DNA of 55,620 nt from Scatosoma sp045643825 (GCA_045643825.1 JAZRFV010000092.1:1-55620), one strand, 5' to 3'. Shown: positions 17,622-25,567, numbered from the stretch's first letter. The notes: a model not told the origin generated them from the letters alone. Program-made: numbers and translations.

Positions 17622-20357
17622 ATGGAAATGAACAGGTATCACATTTTATCGCTGGAAGCCAGCGCCATATATAAGCAAATTAAAGAGCAGGGGGAGTATC
17701 GTTTACCCAAGAAAAAGGACGCCACTTATTTTTGGTCGTTTAAAAATATTTTGGACCCTTCGTTGGATGTAATCGAGCTGGAAAAAGCCTATGAAAAGGC
17801 GAGGAGAAAGTTCTTCTTTACGGACGAATACAACGAGCGTTACACTCTTGCTCTCATCAACTTGAAGTTTAACTATACCTATAAAGAAGACCTTTTGGAA
17901 GGTATAGTTGGGGTTAAGGAATTAAGAGAGTATTTTTACGAGCACGGCTTTGATCTCAATGGGGTGCACTACGTCCGTTATAAGAGAAGTAGCGGTAGTG
18001 CCCGTCAGGGGAAATGCTTGTTCATCGATGAAAGAATGCTTGAATATATGGAAAAGTGGGGCGAGTGCGGTTTGAAACCGGAAGGAGGCCCGAAAGATTT
18101 AGCGTCTTGGGAAGCGTATAAGTCCCTTTCCTTGAGTTCTTTGAAGGATTTGGTGAAGATTCCGTTTGAGGGTATATTATTTATGCCCGATTGCAAATCC
18201 ACCTTTAAAGAAGAGGTCGTTTGTGTGCGTGAGGAGGATGGAGAGCTCGTTTCCGAGAAGAAAGTTGCCACCGTTACCAACGATATTTGGGACGGGGAAA
18301 GCCTTTTGGATGAAAGCATTTTTGTGGATAACCTTGCAGGGAAACACATGTTACTTCTCCGTAATAAATTTTTTAAATCGTGTGCATTCAAAACGAGCTT
18401 GCAGAGATGGTTCCAAGATAAAAATATCACCCTTGACGATTTAAAGGCGAGGGGTTTTGTCACGCTTGCGGAGGACATTTCGCAAATCGTGATGGTAACG
18501 ACGCCGAATAGTATGAAATTTTTGAAGTTCATGAAGGGCGGTTTGACCAAAACGAACGTGCAAAAATGGATGAAGAAAACGGATGATGTCTTTGGTGTCG
18601 TTAAATATGATAAGCGCACGAAATTTTTCGGTGGGAAAATGGTGCAAACCAGCTACCAATTCATCAACACGCTGGGGATGAATGAAGAGCAGGCAAAGAC
18701 CTTGATGGAGCCGAGTGAAGCGTATATCAAAACTCTGCGTCGTGATTACGATTTTATGCGTTTTCACTTCTCCGATGCTTATAAACGAGAGGCGAGTGGA
18801 GAGAAGGAGGAGATACCCGACGGGCTTGCTGAACGAAGCGACGTTATCTTTAAATTGATGAGCGTCAATTACTCCTTCAAGGATACGAAATTGTATTACA
18901 ATTTCCGCAATGACGTTGTGGAAAACCAAAAAAACAGATTGAAAGAGGGACATATTTTGTTGTCGGGGACAAATGCCACCCTTTTTGGCAACGGGCCAGA
19001 GATGTTGCTGGCTTTATCGGGCGAATTTGACGTGAAAAATCCCCCAGATCAATCGGTTGCGCTTGGTTTTGGCGAAGTTGCATGTGGAAGATTTCCACAT
19101 GGAAAGGGGCTTGTATGCGCTCGTTCACCGCATATCACGATGGGCAACCTTTACTGTGTAAAGAATAATCTATCCAGCCCGATATGGGGGTATTTTGACC
19201 TGGGTGACAATATTATTTGTGTAAACGCCATCGGGGAAAATATTCAACAACGCTTGAATGGTTGCGACTATGATTCGGACTCTATGCTCGTTACCGATGA
19301 CCAGTTTATTGTGGATATCGCCGATAAATATAAAGATGTATTTGCGGTGCCTGTGTGTGATATCAAGGCGACGAGTAAGGAGAGTCAAACCCTTGCGGAG
19401 CTTGACTATAATACGAGTGAAAACTTGATTGGGCAAATCGTAAACCTTTCCCAAAGGCTGAACAGCTTGTTGTGGGATAAGATTAACGGCGGCATGATGG
19501 ACGAAGAAGGACGAGACGAGCTTTATCGTGATATTTGTATCTTGGCTGTTCTTTCGGGGATAGAGATCGATAAGGCGAAAAGGGCATATGAAAACGTCGA
19601 TGTAAGTGCGGAGTTGAGAAAGCTGGTTAATAAGCACGACGTACGTAGGCCAGAGTTTTTCAAGGTTTTCGACGATAAGGAAATTGCAAACAAGAACAAG
19701 CAATTAAAGAAAATGCAAAAGAGGGCGAAGGAGGTAGAGAAAGCAGCTACAGCTTCGGGAATTGAAGACGTGATTGTAGACGAGGGGATGGCTACGGAGG
19801 TAGAGCCTCTTGAGAATTCTATAAAACTTATAAAAAATGAGCGTGGATATCAGTTCTATAGGACGGCGATGGAATATGCCTGCGCGTTTGCGAAAAATAT
19901 AGACAATAGGGCGGGAAAGGAAAAGTTGGTGACCTATATATCCATCATTGATATGTTGGAGGAGCCTGCTTGTGACGATGCTGTGTATAAACAGCGGGAT
20001 AAGGTGATTAAGTGTTGTGATGAGTATAAGAGTAGGCTTTCTACCTCATATATGAGATTGCGTAAGGCGGACGACGATGAAAAGAAGAGTGTTTACCTTG
20101 AGATTCAACAGCTGAAAGCGGAGCGAAAGGAGAAAGTATCGGCATTGCTTACCAACGAACGAGTGTTGTATATGGTACTGAAAAGCTACGAAAAAAGTAG
20201 GAACAATTACGAAAATTGGCACTTATATGCACCGATTTTGGAAACAGAGCTTTTCAAAAAAATGTTAAAAATTAACAGGGTAAAAATGCCCTTCATTGTA
20301 GAGTCGGAGGACGGCGAAACGGAAATTTACGGTCGAAAATATACAAAAAAGTTGTAA
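17622..20357 (+). CDS. Single-chain two-barrel RNA polymerase (YonO / RdRP-like)
   Basis: A 911-residue protein that looks like a one-chain RNA polymerase of the two double-psi-barrel superfamily (phage YonO, crAss-like phage polymerase, eukaryotic RdRP/QDE-1). The catalytic loop is NGCDYDSDSM, Asp549/Asp551/Asp553, matching NADFDGD of cellular beta-prime with Ser for Gly. Some 30 residues before it, CARSPHITMGN mirrors the NRAPTLHR stretch of beta-prime. GKGLVCARSP and the preceding region (about 440-500) would be the second barrel. The C-terminal third (about 650-911) is helical and charged. The ATG at 17622 follows AAGGAGA. Whether the template is DNA (as YonO) or RNA cannot be told. It heads the unusual cluster to 40.2 kb. 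Family assignment good; activity inferred. Confidence 0.82.
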   Translation: MEMNRYHILSLEASAIYKQIKEQGEYRLPKKKDATYFWSFKNILDPSLDVIELEKAYEKARRKFFFTDEYNERYTLALINLKFNYTYKEDLLEGIVGVKELREYFYEHGFDLNGVHYVRYKRSSGSARQGKCLFIDERMLEYMEKWGECGLKPEGGPKDLASWEAYKSLSLSSLKDLVKIPFEGILFMPDCKSTFKEEVVCVREEDGELVSEKKVATVTNDIWDGESLLDESIFVDNLAGKHMLLLRNKFFKSCAFKTSLQRWFQDKNITLDDLKARGFVTLAEDISQIVMVTTPNSMKFLKFMKGGLTKTNVQKWMKKTDDVFGVVKYDKRTKFFGGKMVQTSYQFINTLGMNEEQAKTLMEPSEAYIKTLRRDYDFMRFHFSDAYKREASGEKEEIPDGLAERSDVIFKLMSVNYSFKDTKLYYNFRNDVVENQKNRLKEGHILLSGTNATLFGNGPEMLLALSGEFDVKNPPDQSVALGFGEVACGRFPHGKGLVCARSPHITMGNLYCVKNNLSSPIWGYFDLGDNIICVNAIGENIQQRLNGCDYDSDSMLVTDDQFIVDIADKYKDVFAVPVCDIKATSKESQTLAELDYNTSENLIGQIVNLSQRLNSLLWDKINGGMMDEEGRDELYRDICILAVLSGIEIDKAKRAYENVDVSAELRKLVNKHDVRRPEFFKVFDDKEIANKNKQLKKMQKRAKEVEKAATASGIEDVIVDEGMATEVEPLENSIKLIKNERGYQFYRTAMEYACAFAKNIDNRAGKEKLVTYISIIDMLEEPACDDAVYKQRDKVIKCCDEYKSRLSTSYMRLRKADDDEKKSVYLEIQQLKAERKEKVSALLTNERVLYMVLKSYEKSRNNYENWHLYAPILETELFKKMLKINRVKMPFIVESEDGETEIYGRKYTKKL

Positions 20358-20390
20358 TTTTTCGGCAAAAAAATTAAATACTGCTGATTA

Positions 20391-20420
20391 AACCCTTATT
20401 TTATAAGGGTTTTTTCTTTT
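20391..20420 (+). terminator. Terminator after the RNA polymerase gene
   Basis: AACCCTTA (20391-20398) pairs with TAAGGGTT (20404-20411), followed by TTTTCTTTTTTT. Strong; it separates the polymerase transcript from the genes that follow. Confidence 0.88.
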
Positions 20421-20725
20421 TTTAGTAGTTCTTGTAATGGTATACAAGCACCAAATAATTTTGCTTGGACGCCAAAAGGCAAGTTTTTTTTAGAGAACGG
20501 CGAAAAGTGAACGAAATTCACATTCCTTTCCCGCATTGCTTGTTTTTTCATTATTTTGTTCTTATGATGGGAACGGAAATCGAATGAAAACAGCAAAAAA
20601 GCAATAAAATGGGAACACGGAATTGCGGAAAATCGTAATACTTCGCCGTTTTTTAATATTTTTGCTTGTTTGGCGAGGACTAACCGCCCCCGAGAGGGGA
20701 CAAAAAATAAATTCGGAGGGAAACT
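20421..20725. other. AT-rich intergenic region, possible small RNA
   Basis: No coding potential seen. It starts with AGTAGTTCTTGTAATG (20424-20439), which recurs almost exactly at 23681. A weak hairpin followed by eight T lies near 20463-20492. AACGGCGAA (20496-20504) is complementary to TTCGCCGTT (20642-20650), which is followed by a T-rich run. A structured small RNA of about 150-200 bases is possible. No convincing vegetative promoter is seen before the gene at 20726. Confidence 0.35.
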
Positions 20726-20812
20726 ATGAGCAACAAATACCAAGGGTATTATCACAAAGAACAGCGGGAGCGTGTTTACACGGTGCGCGCATCCTTACAA
20801 GCCAAATACTGA
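20726..20812 (+). CDS. 28-residue microprotein
   Basis: A short reading frame beginning MSNKYQGYYHKEQRER behind a clear CGGAGGG site (spacing 7). It is tyrosine- and charge-rich with no membrane segment. It is followed at 17 bases by another short gene with its own ribosome site, and the three short genes 20726-21157 look like one transcript. No homology recognised; called real because of the ribosome site and the packing. Confidence 0.5.
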   Translation: MSNKYQGYYHKEQRERVYTVRASLQAKY

Positions 20813-20828
20813 TAGGAGGGAATGAAAT

Positions 20829-20909
20829 ATGGTATTGAGTTTGTTGGCAGCAATGATGTTGGGCGGTTTGATGAGATTTCGGACCGATGATTTGCAAAGA
20901 AGAAGATGA
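20829..20909 (+). CDS. 26-residue hydrophobic microprotein
   Basis: It begins MVLSLLAAMMLGGLMRFR and ends in an arginine-rich tail: one short membrane helix with a positive end. AGGAGGG lies 8-9 bases before the ATG. Its stop overlaps the next start in an ATGA. A second protein of the same make-up (hydrophobic start, basic tail) is at 22404. Function unknown; membrane anchoring or toxin-like action are guesses. Confidence 0.5.
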   Translation: MVLSLLAAMMLGGLMRFRTDDLQRRR

Positions 20910-21157
20910 GGTGTCAGATGAGACAAGATGAAATGTTGATGTTACGTAAGTTTCAAGACTTTGAGCAGGTGTTACGCGCGAAGGGTATGAAGCCTGTTGA
21001 TTTCGAGAAGACGTTGTCTTGTAGAGAGGCGACGATGTTCAGGACGATGCGGATGCATCGCTGTAGTATAGCACATGGCAAGACGCCGATCTCGCAAAAG
21101 GCGGAGACGGTTTTGATGTGGTGCGGCTTCCTTGATGAATTGAAGGCAAGGGCATAG
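20906..21157 (+). CDS. Small protein, possible helix-turn-helix
   Basis: An 83-residue, mostly helical, methionine- and charge-rich protein coupled to the microprotein upstream by an ATGA overlap (an ATG at 20918 is the alternative start). The order of helices around VLRAKGMKPVDFEKTLSC and ISQKAETVLMWCGFLDEL resembles a divergent Cro/C1-type helix-turn-helix, but key positions do not match well. I cannot assign a function. Confidence 0.5.
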   Translation: MRCQMRQDEMLMLRKFQDFEQVLRAKGMKPVDFEKTLSCREATMFRTMRMHRCSIAHGKTPISQKAETVLMWCGFLDELKARA

Positions 21158-21372
21158 GTCGCGCATAGTAGGTTTTAAGGCGGACTCTATCCAGGTGTTG
21201 TTTTTTCCGTACCGTGTTCCTATATCGGGTACATTAATTAGTCTAAAATCCATATATAGGCGGAAAATATGAACAAATGGAAGGGTATATAGTTCATAGT
21301 AGTCACAATTATAGGCTACGAGTTAATTTTAATTTATCGGGCAAAGCCCACAAAAAAAGGAGAATCTAAAAG

Positions 21373-21657
21373 ATGAGCTACACTTATCATGGTAACAGAA
21401 ATCACAACAGAAACAGCAACGCACACGGCACCAACGGTGGTCATAGAAACCACAGCAGAAACAGTAACTCGCACGGATGCCATCGAGGTAACTCGGGTGG
21501 TCAAACCTACGTTTGGCGTGTAGATTGGTTGGATAACATACATTCCAGTCGTCAGTATCGAGCATTTCGCAGTAAGACAGCTGCGTTGATGTTCAAGGCA
21601 AACTTGGAAAGTAAGCCTCATACTTATTCGATCTACATGGAGAAGTGGGAGGGTTAA
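21373..21657 (+). CDS. His/Asn/Ser-rich protein with small repeated domain
   Basis: A 94-residue protein. Residues 1-43 are low complexity, rich in His, Asn, Ser and Gly. Residues 44-94 form a small domain starting YVWRVDW and containing FRSKTAALMFKANLE and a final tryptophan (EKWEG). The same pattern recurs in the gene at 22615 and at the C-terminus of the protein at 39518, so this is a family used at least three times in the cluster. It has an AAGGAG site. Function unknown. Confidence 0.7.
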   Translation: MSYTYHGNRNHNRNSNAHGTNGGHRNHSRNSNSHGCHRGNSGGQTYVWRVDWLDNIHSSRQYRAFRSKTAALMFKANLESKPHTYSIYMEKWEG

Positions 21658-21730
21658 TACCCTCTCTACGGACCAACCGTAACGACATACCCAAAAACTC
21701 ATAAAAAATACGATAAGGAGTATACAAAAG

Positions 21731-22291
21731 ATGTTAGGGACATTGATTGGCGGCGCCATTATTGGCGGTATTGTAACTGGCTGTGCAAAGAACAAGGCAA
21801 GTAAGGTAAAGGCTGAAAGAGAGCTCGAAAGACAGAGTCAAGTCTTGGAGCGTCTCTTGTCCTCGCCTTCCTCGTATTCCTCTTCGGGGACGAGGGTAGT
21901 AACCAAGACGGTGGTGAAGAAGGTGGAGGATCCCAAGTTGAAGCTTCAGACGAGCTTCTTCGATAAGTTCAGGGCACTTGATAACCAGCTTGCCCGTATG
22001 ACGAGAGATGGCTACAAGGGGGTAACCAACCTGATCAAGGGTTTGGAGGTTACTCACGGTAGCGAGAGGCTGATCAGAGCCTTGAAGAACATCCGTAACT
22101 ACCGTAACCGTATTTCTCACGACAAGAGACAGTGGAAGCAGATGCCTGCACCTACGCCTGCCTTGATGGGGGATTTACGCTACGCACAAGGCTGGGTGAA
22201 CGACAACGCTGCGAAGGCAGGGCAGCTTGCCTGGAAGGGTAAAAATGCATTCGCCCGTATGAACAGCAAGCATAGTAACTATCGAAAGTGA
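21731..22291 (+). CDS. HEPN-like helical protein with hydrophobic N-terminus
   Basis: A 186-residue protein. The N-terminus is glycine-rich and hydrophobic (MLGTLIGGAIIGGIVTGC), followed by a basic, helical and serine-rich linker. Residues 75-140 are helical and contain KNIRNYRNRISHDK, an RNxxxH-type signature as in HEPN domains, which often cut RNA. The N-terminal part of the protein at 39518 has the same layout with LRNSMGHG. The start at 21731 follows AAGGAG. HEPN membership is my reading of the motif and is unproven. Confidence 0.65.
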   Translation: MLGTLIGGAIIGGIVTGCAKNKASKVKAERELERQSQVLERLLSSPSSYSSSGTRVVTKTVVKKVEDPKLKLQTSFFDKFRALDNQLARMTRDGYKGVTNLIKGLEVTHGSERLIRALKNIRNYRNRISHDKRQWKQMPAPTPALMGDLRYAQGWVNDNAAKAGQLAWKGKNAFARMNSKHSNYRK

Positions 22292-22314
22292 GTATACACT
22301 TTTCGACACGATAT

Positions 22315-22366
22315 GCCCACGGCCGAAGGGAGGCGGTCGTGGGCTTTCGTGAGGTTTTACAGGCAA
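22315..22366 (+). repeat. Structured RNA-like repeat, copy 1
   Basis: GCCCACGGCCG (22315-22325) pairs with CGGTCGTGGGC (22334-22344) over 11 positions with one G-U, around a GGGAGG-type loop. It is followed by TTTCGTGAGGTTTTACAGGC. The whole 52-base unit recurs at 22522-22570, each time in the leader of a small gene. No T-run follows, so it is not a simple terminator; a cis-acting RNA or a protein-binding site is likely. Confidence 0.65.
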
Positions 22367-22403
22367 AATCACTATAATCAAAATTCAAAAAGGAGGTAGG
22401 CGT

Positions 22404-22493
22404 ATGTTTTTAATGTTGGCGATGGCGGCGAGCTGTGGTGCATTATCCTTCTCGGCTATAGAGAAGGGCCGTTCTAGTGGGAAAAAACGTTGA
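22404..22493 (+). CDS. 29-residue hydrophobic microprotein
   Basis: It begins MFLMLAMAASCGALSFSAIE and ends KGRSSGKKR: a short hydrophobic helix and a basic tail, much like the 26-residue protein at 20829. AAGGAGGT stands 7-8 bases before the ATG. It sits between the two copies of the structured RNA-like repeat. Function unknown. Confidence 0.5.
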   Translation: MFLMLAMAASCGALSFSAIEKGRSSGKKR

Positions 22494-22521
22494 TATTAGT
22501 TACTTATCGCACAAAAGCATT

Positions 22522-22570
22522 CATGGCCGAGAGGAGGCGGCCGTGGGCTTTCGTGGGGTTTCACAGGCAA
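22522..22570 (+). repeat. Structured RNA-like repeat, copy 2
   Basis: CATGGCCG (22522-22529) pairs with CGGCCGTG (22538-22545) around AGAGGAGG; the downstream part GGCTTTCGTGGGGTTTCACA with GGCAA matches copy 1 with few changes. The G-U pair of copy 1 is a G-C pair here, so the stem is kept while bases change. It lies in the leader of the gene at 22615. Confidence 0.65.
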
Positions 22571-22614
22571 TAGACAAGCGATAGACAAAAATTGATTTGG
22601 AGGAAAAACAAAAG

Positions 22615-22788
22615 ATGTCGCAAAATTATTTATGGAAAGTTTCTTATAGTTATCGTATCGGCTTATTGAGTGGTTGGCAACACAAAAGCAGAGTGTTCAC
22701 CAACAAGTTGGAGGCGATGAAGTTCGCCAATCAGATGGAAAACAGCAAGAACGCGAGAGACGTAAAGTTTAGCAAGTGGCATGGTTAA
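22615..22788 (+). CDS. Small single-domain protein, paralogue of the 21373 product
   Basis: A 57-residue protein made of only the small domain: NYLWKVSYSY near the start, VFTNKLEAMKFANQME in the middle, and a final KWHG. It lines up with the C-terminal half of the protein at 21373 and the end of the one at 39518. GGAGG precedes the ATG at 22615. The next gene's ribosome site overlaps its stop. Function unknown. Confidence 0.7.
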   Translation: MSQNYLWKVSYSYRIGLLSGWQHKSRVFTNKLEAMKFANQMENSKNARDVKFSKWHG

Positions 22789-22801
22789 GGAGGTAATGAA
22801 C

Positions 22802-23398
22802 ATGATGAATGCTTGTAATGTAAACGAAGTAACTATTGAAGATTTGGGTTTTGCACAGAGAACCTATAACTGCTTGCGTAGAGGGAAGATTTTTACCCTT
22901 GGGCAGATTGCGACGATGACCCAAAAGGACCTTCTGAAGGTGCGTAACCTTGGTATGAAGTCGGTGAAGGAGATCGTGGCGAAGCTCGGCGAGTATGGTT
23001 TGAGCTTGCGTGAGGAGATCGACCTCGATGCGGAGTACGAAGCGTACTGCAAGATGGAGCAGGAGGGGCGTTTCGACGCAGATGTAGAGGCGGTCTGCAA
23101 GGGCCTCGAGGCGCTGTGCGAGGAGTATGCCTCGGAAGTCGAGACAGAGGCAGTAGACGATGCCGATGATGACTTTGACTTCGAGACAGAGGAAGAGGAA
23201 CATTTCGGTTTCTGTGCGGATTGCCGTGTCGAGTTGAAGGGTTGGAGAGAGGAGGATTCCCTTTTCTTGCAGTGTCCGAAGTGCCATAAGCAGTGGGAGA
23301 TCCGTTCTAACTGCTACGGCACCTCGATGTCGATTTCTTGTGCCGATGATTCCGTACCCACAGAAACCATTTTCTTTAAGAATTGCGAGGAGGTGTAA
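22802..23398 (+). CDS. Orphan RNA polymerase alpha C-terminal domain with zinc ribbon
   Basis: A 198-residue protein. Residues 10-69 match the alpha-subunit C-terminal domain of bacterial RNA polymerase (VTIEDLGFAQRTYNCL, LLKVRNLGMKSVKEI). The DNA-binding residues of E. coli alpha fall at identical spacing: Arg20 (265), Asn23 (268), Cys24 (269), Gly51 (296), Lys53 (298), Ser54 (299). A helical acidic stretch follows, then a CxxC...CxxC zinc ribbon (FCADC, LQCPKC). There is no alpha N-terminal dimerisation domain. A free alpha-CTD beside a single-chain RNA polymerase suggests a promoter-recognition or UP-element factor for that enzyme, or a bridge to host regulators (inference). The start at 22802 is set by AAGGAGGT at 22787-22794. 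Confidence 0.85.
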   Translation: MMNACNVNEVTIEDLGFAQRTYNCLRRGKIFTLGQIATMTQKDLLKVRNLGMKSVKEIVAKLGEYGLSLREEIDLDAEYEAYCKMEQEGRFDADVEAVCKGLEALCEEYASEVETEAVDDADDDFDFETEEEEHFGFCADCRVELKGWREEDSLFLQCPKCHKQWEIRSNCYGTSMSISCADDSVPTETIFFKNCEEV

Positions 23399-23403
23399 GT
23401 ATC

Positions 23404-23577
23404 TTGGCACTCATTCTCGGCGTACTGGTAATTCTTGGTGTAATCGTGGCGGTTTCCGCCAGCAAAGACAAAACCCCACGCAACCTGCGAGGGTTTTACG
23501 GCCGTATGTTTTGGACAATCGCAATCGTCGCTATCCTTGGGGTAAGCCTCGTTGCGACGGTAGGGTTGCTGTTGTAG
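23404..23577 (+). CDS. Small two-helix membrane protein
   Basis: About 57 residues with two strongly hydrophobic segments (ALILGVLVILGVIVAV, TIAIVAILGVSLVATVGLLL) separated by a basic loop with KTPRNLRGFYGR. The TTG at 23404 has AGGAGGTG eight bases upstream, inside the end of the alpha-CTD gene; a TTG at 23383 would lack a site. Co-transcription with the alpha-CTD gene is likely. It could anchor a complex to the membrane. Function unknown. Confidence 0.6.
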   Translation: MALILGVLVILGVIVAVSASKDKTPRNLRGFYGRMFWTIAIVAILGVSLVATVGLLL

Positions 23578-24019
23578 GCAATCCTACCCCAAAGGCATGT
23601 AAAAAAATTCGTGTTTTTGGGTAAACCATTAAAATGATGGGTGATAATCCCCATAGGATTCAAGGGATTTTTATCTATTGAGTAGTTCTTGTTATGCTCT
23701 CCCTCGTTTTTTGGCACGGAAACGAGGGATTTTTCTTGGGTGTGTAGAGGCGGAGAGGCTCATCAATTAACCGAGCCTTTCCCTCCTTCTTATCCCCAAG
23801 ATTTCTATTTATCTTTATTACTTTATACTTACAACTGAATATGGGAGAATTCCGTTTAGGCACGCCGCACTTTAGCGAGCCAACGATGTTTTGGCGTATT
23901 ACTACGCGAGCGAGCGGGACGGTTTTCACTTCCAGCCAAACAATTGAATCACCCGGCCGTGATTGACGTAATTAAGGGGCAATCCGAGACTGGGAATACA
24001 ATTTTTATGGAGGATCCAT
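23578..24019. other. 442-base intergenic region between two operons
   Basis: It holds a short IR (ATGGG 23637-23641 / CCCAT 23650-23654), the motif AGTAGTTCTTGTTATG (23681-23696), a strong terminator (23701-23735), and a hairpin AGGCTC/GAGCCT (23756-23778) whose loop ATCAATTAACC recurs in a hairpin loop at 27136. A further AT-rich stretch leads to GGAGGATCC before the gene at 24020. TATACT near 23825 is a possible -10 box but lacks a well-placed -35. No coding sequence seen. Confidence 0.4.
23701..23735 (+). terminator. Rho-independent terminator
   Basis: CCCTCGTTT (23701-23709) pairs with AAACGAGGG (23720-23728) and runs into ATTTTTCTT. The T-rich left arm makes it usable in both directions. 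Confidence 0.85.
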
Positions 24020-24388
24020 ATGAAAAAGACAATTTATTGCAGAACGGTGGCAAAAGGTAGACAGGCTTTTTACGTGGCGCTTGGTTCGAAATCCTATTTC
24101 TTGTTCGAGCAGAAGTACTACGTAGGCGTTCGTGATTACTTCGTAGGAGGGAAGGATATCAACGATTTGTCTACTGCGTGTAAGAACGTGAACACGGCTG
24201 TGCGTAGAACCGCCAACAAGCTCCCTTCGTACTTGCAGTACGTAGAGAAGGAGTTCGGCGTGGTCCTCTTCGACAAGAGGGACAAGCATAAGTCCGCCAC
24301 CTACAAGAGAGGCAAATCTGATGGGAAATGGGCGTATGACGAGGCAGAGGCGTATGATTTCGACGACTGCCTTGACTACGCATGCTAA
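24020..24388 (+). CDS. Hypothetical basic protein heading the Vps4-like operon
   Basis: A 122-residue protein with a lysine- and aromatic-rich N-terminal half (IYCRTVAKGRQAFYVALG, YYVGVRDYF) and an acidic end (YDEAEAYDFDDCLDYAC). No known domain is recognised. GGAGG precedes the ATG and the AAA ATPase gene follows after 33 bases, so they form one operon. It might be an adaptor or substrate of that ATPase, judged only by position. Confidence 0.65.
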   Translation: MKKTIYCRTVAKGRQAFYVALGSKSYFLFEQKYYVGVRDYFVGGKDINDLSTACKNVNTAVRRTANKLPSYLQYVEKEFGVVLFDKRDKHKSATYKRGKSDGKWAYDEAEAYDFDDCLDYAC

Positions 24389-24421
24389 AAGCAGACGAAT
24401 TTTATACCAAGGAGAACGAAA

Positions 24422-25567
24422 TTGTCAGTATTAGTTGAATTAAACATCGAATACAACAGATTCTTTTCAAAGGCAGTTCTCGCGCTTGCGAGAGAGGACT
24501 ACGTATCGGCACGAAGCTATCTGGAGAGGGCGGCAAAGTCCTTGAACGAGCTTGCCGTAAGACGAACGGGCGAAAACCGTGACTATACGCAGGACTGGGT
24601 CTTCGATATCGTGAAGGAGATCGGCGACCTTGACCGTAGAGTCAACAACGAACGTTCGAAGAGTAAACTAACCAAGATGCTTGCCGAAAGAGGGGCTTTG
24701 AAGTCCGATGACGGTAAGGATTTCCACAAGTGCGAGTCGAGTGAAGTGCCGAAGACGACCTTCGACGACATCGCAGGTCTTGAGGACGTGAAGGAAGCGG
24801 TGATGTACAAGGTGATTTACCCCCGTAAGCATCCCGACCTCTACAATACCTTCAAGAAGCGTACGGGCGGCGGTATTTTGCTGTACGGCCTGCCCGGTAC
24901 GGGGAAGACGTTGATTGCCGAGGCCATTGCACATGAGACGAATGCAACCTTCTTCCCTGTCAAGTGTTCAGACTTAGGCTCGAAGTGGTTCGGGGAGACG
25001 GAGCAGAACATCCGTGACATCTTCGAATCGGCACGACAAGCCGAAAATGCAGTAATTTTCTTCGATGAGATCGAGGCGTACGCCTCCAACCGCCGTGAGA
25101 ACAGTGCGATGGAGCGTTCTGTACCCGAATTCCTTTCGCAGATGCAAGGCATCGGTGCCAGCGAGGAGCGTAACCGCATCCTCGTCATCGGTGCGACCAA
25201 CAAACCTTGGCGTTTGGACGGTGCATTCCTGCGACCGGGCCGTTTCGACGAGAAGATCTACGTACCTCTTCCTTGTGATTCCGCACGCAGGCAGATCATG
25301 GAGCTTAGGTTGCAGGGTGTACCCAACAAGGATATCGACCTGCAATCCTTCGTAGACCGTACCATTGGTTACAACGGTGCGGACATGGACTACCTGTGCG
25401 AGAAGGCGAAGGAGTTCGCCATCAAGCGTGTCTTGGGTAGCGGTGAGGGGGAACGAGTGCTGTGCGGCGAAGACTTCGAGAAGGCTTTTGCCTCCATTAA
25501 GAGCTCGGTGTTGGACGCAGATAGAAAAGAGATGGAAAAGTGGGAGAATGAATATGCAATTCAATAA
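24422..25567 (+). CDS. Vps4/katanin-like AAA ATPase with MIT-like N-terminus
   Basis: A 381-residue AAA ATPase of the meiotic-clade type, which remodels protein filaments or complexes by threading. Residues 1-75 form a helical bundle with alternating Ala/Leu and Tyr (FFSKAVLALAREDYVSARSY) that resembles an MIT domain, the adaptor that binds ESCRT-III tails. The AAA core has the FDDIAGLEDVKEAV entry motif, Walker A GLPGTGKT (156-163), Walker B IFFDEIEAYA (Asp215/Glu216), sensor ATN and the arginine-finger stretch LRPGRFD. Such full Vps4-like architecture is rare in bacteria. TTG start after AAGGAGAACG. The downstream gene overlaps. The MIT call is from pattern only. Confidence 0.8.
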   Translation: MSVLVELNIEYNRFFSKAVLALAREDYVSARSYLERAAKSLNELAVRRTGENRDYTQDWVFDIVKEIGDLDRRVNNERSKSKLTKMLAERGALKSDDGKDFHKCESSEVPKTTFDDIAGLEDVKEAVMYKVIYPRKHPDLYNTFKKRTGGGILLYGLPGTGKTLIAEAIAHETNATFFPVKCSDLGSKWFGETEQNIRDIFESARQAENAVIFFDEIEAYASNRRENSAMERSVPEFLSQMQGIGASEERNRILVIGATNKPWRLDGAFLRPGRFDEKIYVPLPCDSARRQIMELRLQGVPNKDIDLQSFVDRTIGYNGADMDYLCEKAKEFAIKRVLGSGEGERVLCGEDFEKAFASIKSSVLDADRKEMEKWENEYAIQ

